Origin: a virus
Length of the DNA stretch: 36,641 nt
Strand: one strand, 5' to 3'
Virus record (IMG/VR): IMGVR_UViG_3300008114_000067
Location: 1-36,641 of that record
Each line of letters starts with the position of its first letter. Position 1 is the first letter of the stretch. Of the stretch, positions 32,101 to 36,641 are shown in pieces. Both the position numbers and the translations under genes were made by a program. The notes beneath the pieces are model-generated. The model had not been told where the DNA came from and did not search any database. It worked only from the letters and a program-made list of their open reading frames with translations.

Positions 32101-32511
32101 ATGGCTAAGACGCCTAATAGCGCGATCACGCCGCAGACGCCTAAGTCGTGGACTGCGCAGAATAACAACACCGCTTACACCGGCACACTGACTGCGCCTA
32201 CAGGCTCTGGTCTGGTTACGCTGGCGACCGGCTCTCTCGACGGGGACCGGATCACTTCTCTTAAGCTTACGCCTTTCCAAGCGAACGCTACGGCGGTGCG
32301 GGTTGATCTTTGGCGTAAAGTTGGTGCCTCCTTCTTCCCGATTAACTCCGTCGTTCTGCCGGTAGTTTCTCTCGGCGCTGCTAAGCTTGAGCCAGTGGAT
32401 TTTGGGTTCTCTGAAAACAACCCGCTGTTTCTTAACTCCGGCGACCAGCTTGTGCTTGGCGCGGCAGGCGTAGCCAGCTTCGTCGCGGACGCCCAAGGGG
32501 CCAGCTACTAA
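32101..32511 (+). CDS. Fibre-locus structural protein (136 aa)
   Basis: Beta-rich small protein without membrane segments. It begins MAKTPNSAITPQTPKSW and continues with short strands (an SGLVTLATGSLDGDRITSL run, VRVDLWRKVG, LNSGDQLVLGAAG). Proteins of this size with the same opening phrase, TPNS.ITPQTPKS, are known to me beside tail fibre genes and prophage fibre loci, where they are taken as structural or decoration proteins. The ATG follows AAGGAATAAC after the fibre adapter stop. It overlaps the next gene by one base (TAATG). A connector or cap of the distal fibre is the likeliest role, by inference. Confidence 0.85.
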   Translation: MAKTPNSAITPQTPKSWTAQNNNTAYTGTLTAPTGSGLVTLATGSLDGDRITSLKLTPFQANATAVRVDLWRKVGASFFPINSVVLPVVSLGAAKLEPVDFGFSENNPLFLNSGDQLVLGAAGVASFVADAQGASY

Positions 32512-33863
32512 TGGCCCTGCTGGGAATGCCTCCGCAATCGCTGGTGTTTCCAAAGCAAAAATTAGTACGGCCCGGCGAGAGCCTGTCTGGAAGATTTAGT
32601 CTAGGAAGCTCAGCCGGGCCTGAAAGCTGGCTCTCTTTATTCCGTAAAGATGGCGGGCAGTTCACAGACGCAAAGCTCGCCGTAACACCTGCTGGTGAGA
32701 CCTACCTTTCGGTAGTATCGGACTTGTATCCTGTTAACTCCAGAGAGGTAATTACCACTAAGGTAGATCGTTTCGGTGAAGTGGTTTATTCCACTTACTG
32801 CAATGCAAACGGTTATTACGCCCCAAAGCCAGTGTTGTACGGTAGCGGTGACATTGAGTTGCCTTTGGTAATTTTGCCTAACCCTTGGTCAGCCGCCGAC
32901 CCAATAAGGACTACCTTCGTCCGACTTAACTCTTACGGGTCTATAGCCAGACAGACCTCAATAAGAGTGCAGGACAAGCCTTGGGACTTAGGAGGTGGGC
33001 TGGTTCGTGTCTTCAATAGTGCCTACTATTCAGAGGACATTTCTTTTTACGCTGCTGAGTACATCGACTTTGACAGCCCGTATACTAGGGCCTCTGTAAT
33101 CAAAGTATCGCAGTCCAGCGGTGTCCAGTGGGTGCGGGGATTTGAGTACTCTAGTTCACAGCACCCCCAAAATTTTGGTGGTGTATGTGTTGATAGTCAG
33201 GGTAACTCGTACGCTATTTCAACCGAGGGTCGAAGCATAGTAGTTAAGTTAGACCCTGCCGGCAATGTACTATTCCAAAAAAGAATAAACGGGATATATG
33301 ACCCAACGGACAATCCGTTTCGTTCTAGCGCTATTGCATTAAGTCCTAACGGAGACGTATTCATTGTCGGCCAGAACTTCGGCATTTGGGATAACGCCGT
33401 TTTATGCCTAAGCTCCTCAGGAACACTCAAGTGGGCTAAAAGCTTGGGTAGTGGGTTTCTGGCCTCCGTTGTCGTTGATCCCGTCGGGTCAGTATACGTA
33501 CTCGGGGATATGGGTAACGGGATTACTTTGGTCAAGCTGTCGGAAAGTGGCGGCTTGCTGTGGAGTAAGACTTTTATAGGAAGTTCTCTCGCTCCCAAAG
33601 ACATGGCACTATCCAAAGAGTTTATCCACTTTTCTGGAATGGGCAGTTCTAATGTCCTATTGGGTAAAATTCCGATTGATTGGGCAGGAGCAGGAACAAC
33701 TGCCGGCATAACCTACGGTGCTATAAACATACCTGTCACCAACCAAGCTTTGACTTTAAGCGACGTGTCAATCCCTAATGTTCTTAAGCCTAGCCTTAGT
33801 GCGGGAAACACCGTTAGCGCGCTTAGCTACAAGTTTGGTTCCACATCGTTAAACCCTGTATAA
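32511..33863 (+). CDS. Probable beta-propeller receptor-binding protein (450 aa)
   Basis: The C-terminal 370 residues contain repeats of the type Gly-x-hydrophobic-Trp-x-Lys in turns such as GVQWVRGF, GNVLFQKRING, GTLKWAKSLG and GGLLWSKTFIG, at about residues 203, 251, 304 and 348, with weaker copies near 87 and 141. Between them lie strands like NGDVFIVGQN and VGSVYVLGD. This is the pattern of SBBP/PQQ-like beta-propeller blades, spaced 44-62 residues. The N-terminal 80 residues are a separate domain that may attach to the preceding protein. It follows the fibre adapter, so it is a candidate receptor-binding protein. Codon use is more AT-rich than in neighbouring virion genes, suggesting exchange. 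Confidence 0.86.
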   Translation: MALLGMPPQSLVFPKQKLVRPGESLSGRFSLGSSAGPESWLSLFRKDGGQFTDAKLAVTPAGETYLSVVSDLYPVNSREVITTKVDRFGEVVYSTYCNANGYYAPKPVLYGSGDIELPLVILPNPWSAADPIRTTFVRLNSYGSIARQTSIRVQDKPWDLGGGLVRVFNSAYYSEDISFYAAEYIDFDSPYTRASVIKVSQSSGVQWVRGFEYSSSQHPQNFGGVCVDSQGNSYAISTEGRSIVVKLDPAGNVLFQKRINGIYDPTDNPFRSSAIALSPNGDVFIVGQNFGIWDNAVLCLSSSGTLKWAKSLGSGFLASVVVDPVGSVYVLGDMGNGITLVKLSESGGLLWSKTFIGSSLAPKDMALSKEFIHFSGMGSSNVLLGKIPIDWAGAGTTAGITYGAINIPVTNQALTLSDVSIPNVLKPSLSAGNTVSALSYKFGSTSLNPV

Positions 33864-33865
33864 AC

Positions 33866-34051
33866 ATGAGTACAAGAACAATGAACAACGAGTTGGGCGA
33901 GTACGCCGTTCGTGCTGGCCCAGCGCTTGCTACGAGCGGGCTGACCCTGTTTGGTCTGCCTATCGCAGATATCGTGCAGGTTCTCGTTGCTGTGTATACC
34001 ATCCTTCAAATCGGGTGGTTTATCTACAGCAGAGTAAAACAGAAGAAGTAA
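33866..34051 (+). CDS. Holin, T7 gp17.5 family (61 aa)
   Basis: Resembles T7 gp17.5, the type II holin: NNELGEYAVRAGPALATSG then a membrane helix at about residues 27-52 (LFGLPIADIVQVLVAVYT, ILQIGWFIY) and a basic end SRVKQKK. T7 gp17.5 has NNELIKAAP in front and the matching AYTVVQIG inside the span. The position between fibre genes and small terminase is that of T7 gene 17.5. It makes the inner-membrane lesion for lysis. No strong ribosome binding site is seen at ATG 33866, two bases after the preceding stop; an in-frame ATG at 33881 (MNNEL) is the alternative. The endolysin partner was not found in the window. Confidence 0.85.
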   Translation: MSTRTMNNELGEYAVRAGPALATSGLTLFGLPIADIVQVLVAVYTILQIGWFIYSRVKQKK

Positions 34052-34055
34052 AGAT

Positions 34056-34385
34056 ATGGCTGCTAATGAAGGCAAGCTGAGTGACCTTCACGAGAAAGTC
34101 GCTCACGTACTGTCAGAGGCCCTCAATGGGCAGGAACTGCCGGGAGAGATCGACGAGGAAACCGGAGAGGTCAGGGTAATCAAAATTCCCCCTTCTGCTG
34201 CTATCCTTCAAGTCGCGGCTAAGTTCCTCAAGGACAACAACATCACCTGTGCTCCTAGCGAAGACAACGCTATGGGAGAACTCAAAGCAAAGATGGAAGC
34301 TAGGGCTAAGGCCCGAGAACTCCGGAAGTCAGACGTTGTGTATGCTTCCGAAGATATGAGCTTCCTAACGGGCCTGCCTAACTAA
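34056..34385 (+). CDS. terS: Small terminase subunit, T7 gp18-like (109 aa)
   Basis: DNA maturase A; binds viral DNA and guides the large terminase to concatemers. The length is near T7 gp18 (89 aa), and it precedes the large terminase with a one-base overlap (TAATG). The sequence is helical with an acidic middle (the GEIDEETGEV segment) and the conserved-looking PSAAILQVAAKFLKDNNI, then a basic helix (ELKAKMEARAKARELRK). It starts at ATG 34056, four bases after the holin stop; only a poor AAAGA site is visible. The assignment rests on position, length and helical pattern. Confidence 0.9.
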   Translation: MAANEGKLSDLHEKVAHVLSEALNGQELPGEIDEETGEVRVIKIPPSAAILQVAAKFLKDNNITCAPSEDNAMGELKAKMEARAKARELRKSDVVYASEDMSFLTGLPN

Positions 34386-36172
34386 TGGCTAGCCGGGAGA
34401 GCGCCGAGGCTGCTCTTAAGCGTTGGAAGCAACTTGAGCTTCTACAGCAAGAGTACCGAAGCTTCGGCACATTCCTAGAGGACGCGATGGCGCACCTTGG
34501 GTTCCCTACGAGCCCGGTGCAATTCGACATTGGGAACTTCTTGGCTCACGGGCCACAGTACTCAATGATCCAAGCCCAGCGGGGCCAAGCTAAGACCACG
34601 ATCACTGCGGCGTTCGCAGTGTGGACGCTCATTCACGAGCCGCGTTCCCGAGTGCTAATCCTCTCGGCAGGCGGCACACAAGCGAATGAAATCTCCACAC
34701 TGATCGTTCGCCTCATCATGACTATGGAAGGCTTGGAATGTCTGCACCCTGATCCGACTAACGGGGACAGGACGAGCGTTGAAGCGTTCGACGTGCATTA
34801 CAGCCTCAAGGGTGTGGACAAGTCTCCTAGCGTGGCCTGCGTCGGTATTACCGGCAACCTCCAAGGTAAGCGGGCTGACCTCCTTATCGCAGACGATATC
34901 GAGAGTACGAAAAATTCTCGTACAGCGAACATGCGGGAACTCCTGCTGGACCTTACGAGGGACTTCACGTCTATCTGCGCCACGGGCCGCATTGTGTATC
35001 TCGGGACCCCTCAGTCTCAAGAGAGCATTTACAACACATTGCCGGCACGGGGCTTTACCGTCCGTATCTGGCCGGGCCGGTTTCCAAGCCCGGAGCAAAT
35101 CGAGAACTACGGAGACATGCTTGCTCCGTTTATCTCTCGGGCTCTAAAGGCAAATCCGGCTCTCGCATTTCGTGGCGGGATGCTAGGGGATCAGGGTCAG
35201 CCTATTGACCCCGGTTACATGAGCGAGGAAATCCTCCAGAAGAAAGAGCTAGACCAAGGCCCTACCTACTTCCAACTCCAGCACATGCTGAATACGAAGC
35301 TGGCGGACGCCGCGCGGTTCCCGCTCAAAGTGGAGCAACTCGTTGTCATGCCCCTAGGTAAGACAGAGTACTTCCCGCTTAAGGTTATCCGTGGGATGAC
35401 CGAAGGCAGCCTTAAAGCATATAGCGTCGGGACCGTCACATTTAAGATGGCCACCCCGCACGTCGGAAGCTCTGATGAGCCAAACGACGTGGCTAAGCTT
35501 CAAGGTATCTGCATGTATGTTGACCCTGCGGGCGGCGGAAAGAACGCCGACGAGACCGGGTATGCTGTTACAGGTTTCCTTAACGGAAACGTGTACTGGC
35601 TTGCATCGGGGGGTCTTCCGGGAGGGTACTCTGTCGAAGTTTTGGAGCGGCTGGCTAAGGTCGCTGCCGACTGGAAAGTCAATGTTGTAAAGATCGAGAA
35701 GAACATGGGTTACGGTGCGTTCCGTGAAGTGTGGCTTCCGATCCTTAGGAAACAGCATCCTACAACCTCCGTCGAAGACGACATGGTTTCAGGACAGAAA
35801 GAACTACGGATCATCGAAACCCTAGAGCCGGTTATCGCTCGCGGGTCGCTAATCGTAAACCAAGACATTGTGGATATGGACCGCGAGTGTTGCGATAGAC
35901 ACGAGATGTCTAAGCGCGCTCTATACAGCGTGTTCCATCAGATGTCTAAGATCACGCGCGAACGCAACGCGCTGATCCATGATGACCGACTGGACGCCCT
36001 TGAAGGGGCTGTCCGACATTGGGTCGCTCAGCTTGCTATCGACCAGCAACGTGCCGTCGAACAAGCACGGGCTCGTGAGCTAGCTGAGACTTTGAAAGAC
36101 CCATTAGGCCACCGACGTTATGACCCTCCGGGTCGCCGTGGTGGTTCCCTCTTTGACAAATATAGGAGATAA
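34385..36172 (+). CDS. terL: Large terminase subunit, T7 gp19-like (595 aa)
   Basis: DNA maturase B; packaging ATPase and nuclease. The ATPase domain has Walker A QAQRGQAKTT (residues 63-72) and Walker B LLIADDIES (about 165-173). The RNase H-like nuclease domain follows: VDPAGGGKNADETGYAV (first metal Asp near residue 380), VKIEKNMGYG (Glu), and HDDRLDALEGAV near residue 535 (third acidic site). The length is close to T7 gp19 (586 aa). The C-terminus is basic and Gly-rich (RRYDPPGRRGG). Translation overlaps the small subunit by one base. The assignment is firm. Confidence 0.97.
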   Translation: MASRESAEAALKRWKQLELLQQEYRSFGTFLEDAMAHLGFPTSPVQFDIGNFLAHGPQYSMIQAQRGQAKTTITAAFAVWTLIHEPRSRVLILSAGGTQANEISTLIVRLIMTMEGLECLHPDPTNGDRTSVEAFDVHYSLKGVDKSPSVACVGITGNLQGKRADLLIADDIESTKNSRTANMRELLLDLTRDFTSICATGRIVYLGTPQSQESIYNTLPARGFTVRIWPGRFPSPEQIENYGDMLAPFISRALKANPALAFRGGMLGDQGQPIDPGYMSEEILQKKELDQGPTYFQLQHMLNTKLADAARFPLKVEQLVVMPLGKTEYFPLKVIRGMTEGSLKAYSVGTVTFKMATPHVGSSDEPNDVAKLQGICMYVDPAGGGKNADETGYAVTGFLNGNVYWLASGGLPGGYSVEVLERLAKVAADWKVNVVKIEKNMGYGAFREVWLPILRKQHPTTSVEDDMVSGQKELRIIETLEPVIARGSLIVNQDIVDMDRECCDRHEMSKRALYSVFHQMSKITRERNALIHDDRLDALEGAVRHWVAQLAIDQQRAVEQARARELAETLKDPLGHRRYDPPGRRGGSLFDKYRR

Positions 36173-36177
36173 CAGGT

Positions 36178-36414
36178 ATGCAAGCTTTCTCTCTCCCTTC
36201 CCCGAACATCGGCGGACAGGGGCATCACCTGCGCCGGATCGCGGCCAAAGCGATTAGCTACATCGAAACCTCTGCCCCGTCTTACACGGGTGGCGTGGGT
36301 GTGGCTGAGAGGCATCCGTCTGCCGACGAACTCGAAGCGTTCTTCCTCGCCTGCGCGGCGGCTGTTACGCCCTTCAAGCTGGCTACGCCTGTCACTGGCG
36401 AGACTGGCACGTAA
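36178..36414 (+). CDS. Small hypothetical protein after terminase (78 aa)
   Basis: Function not recognised. The ATG has AGGAG about nine bases upstream and starts five bases after the terminase stop. The protein begins MQAFSLPSPNIGGQGHHLRR; it has a helical N-terminal half, a Gly-rich centre and a second helix DELEAFFLACAAAV, with no membrane span. Its stop overlaps the next gene as TAATG. In phiKMV-like phages lysis genes follow the terminase, but this protein shows neither holin nor endolysin features. Its pairing with the beta-rich next gene suggests a small virion protein. Confidence 0.8.
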   Translation: MQAFSLPSPNIGGQGHHLRRIAAKAISYIETSAPSYTGGVGVAERHPSADELEAFFLACAAAVTPFKLATPVTGETGT

Positions 36415-36641
36415 TGCAAAACGTTTCCGTAGTTCCCGCTGTAACGCGAACGTCAGTAGGAGACATGTTTGTTCTGGACGTGAGCGACAGGGAAGCTGTC
36501 CTTGTCAACATCACGTCTATCGGCGGTGGCGGTACCCTTGTCTTTGAGGGTACCATCGACAACACAAACTGGTTTTCTGTTCTCGCTGCGCCTATGGGCG
36601 CAACGGGTGGCGTTACTTCTACTACCGCAGTCGGGGCGTTT
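36414..36641 (+). CDS. Partial virion-type beta protein at the window end (at least 76 aa)
   Basis: The frame opens at ATG 36414, overlapping the preceding stop, and is cut by the window edge with no stop. Visible residues are beta-rich: VSVVPAVTRTSVGDMFVLDV, then AVLVNITSIGGGGTLVFEGT followed by IDNTNWFSVLAAP. The phrase (hydrophobic)EGT-(I/L)D-x-x-N-W is common in phage surface and fibre-associated proteins with an Ig or jelly-roll-like domain. It lies after the terminase, away from the fibre genes. A capsid decoration or second adsorption protein is likely by inference; the full length is unknown. Confidence 0.72.
   Translation, partial: MQNVSVVPAVTRTSVGDMFVLDVSDREAVLVNITSIGGGGTLVFEGTIDNTNWFSVLAAPMGATGGVTSTTAVGAF

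Noticed and set aside
1-36641. Host DNA methylase (CcrM-like), integrase, repressor, tRNA or CRISPR array
   Set aside because: I looked for these because of the GANTC depletion and for signs of temperate life; none was recognised.

Overview
The window is most of a lytic, T7-type podovirus genome (Autographiviridae). All genes lie on the + strand, packed end to end with many 1-50 base overlaps. No integrase, repressor, tRNA or CRISPR is seen. The order is that of phiKMV-like phages: the single-subunit RNA polymerase gene follows the DNA-replication genes and directly precedes the structural genes, instead of lying early as in T7. The last part (fibre, gp17.5-type holin, small terminase, large terminase) follows the T7 order. 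Both ends are open: the start lacks the early left end, and the last gene runs off the right edge.

Host: GANTC, the target of the alphaproteobacterial CcrM methylase and of HinfI-type enzymes, occurs only nine times by eye, where about 140 would be expected by chance. This points to an alphaproteobacterial host, but it is inference. GC is roughly mid-50s percent by sampling, with an AT-rich patch at about 15.70-16.14 kb, a more AT-rich distal fibre gene, and a GC-rich patch at about 26.0-26.4 kb.

Layout. 0-3.05 kb: nine small genes of unknown function, the first phage promoter, and three RNA hairpins. 3.05-13.24 kb: replication and nucleotide metabolism: primase, DnaB/gp4-type helicase, family A DNA polymerase, a probable OB-fold ssDNA-binding protein, 5'-3' exonuclease, endonuclease VII, an HTH-metallophosphoesterase, a zinc-ribbon/MazG-like pyrophosphohydrolase, a membrane protein and ATP-dependent DNA ligase. 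13.25-15.67 kb: RNA polymerase. 15.69-31.25 kb: second promoter, a small AT-rich gene, a GNAT-like protein, then the virion module: gp7.3-like protein, portal, scaffold, capsid, terminator, two tail tubular proteins and three ejection proteins, the last with a lytic transglycosylase domain. 31.25 kb to the end: third promoter, fibre adapter, two further fibre-locus proteins (one a probable beta-propeller), holin, terminases, and two small genes.

How it works together. The RNA polymerase probably reads the 14-base element TGATACCATCGGGC, present exactly three times: before the early-middle genes, just after the polymerase gene, and before the tail fibre. A strong terminator follows the capsid gene, where T7 has T-phi. 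Two virion proteins predicted to be ejected, the gp7.3-like and gp14-like ones, are both built from an 18-residue helical repeat, and the gp14-like one also carries a run of 9-residue repeats. These repeats are the most unusual protein features found. No endolysin was recognised; it is probably outside the window or in an unrecognised gene.
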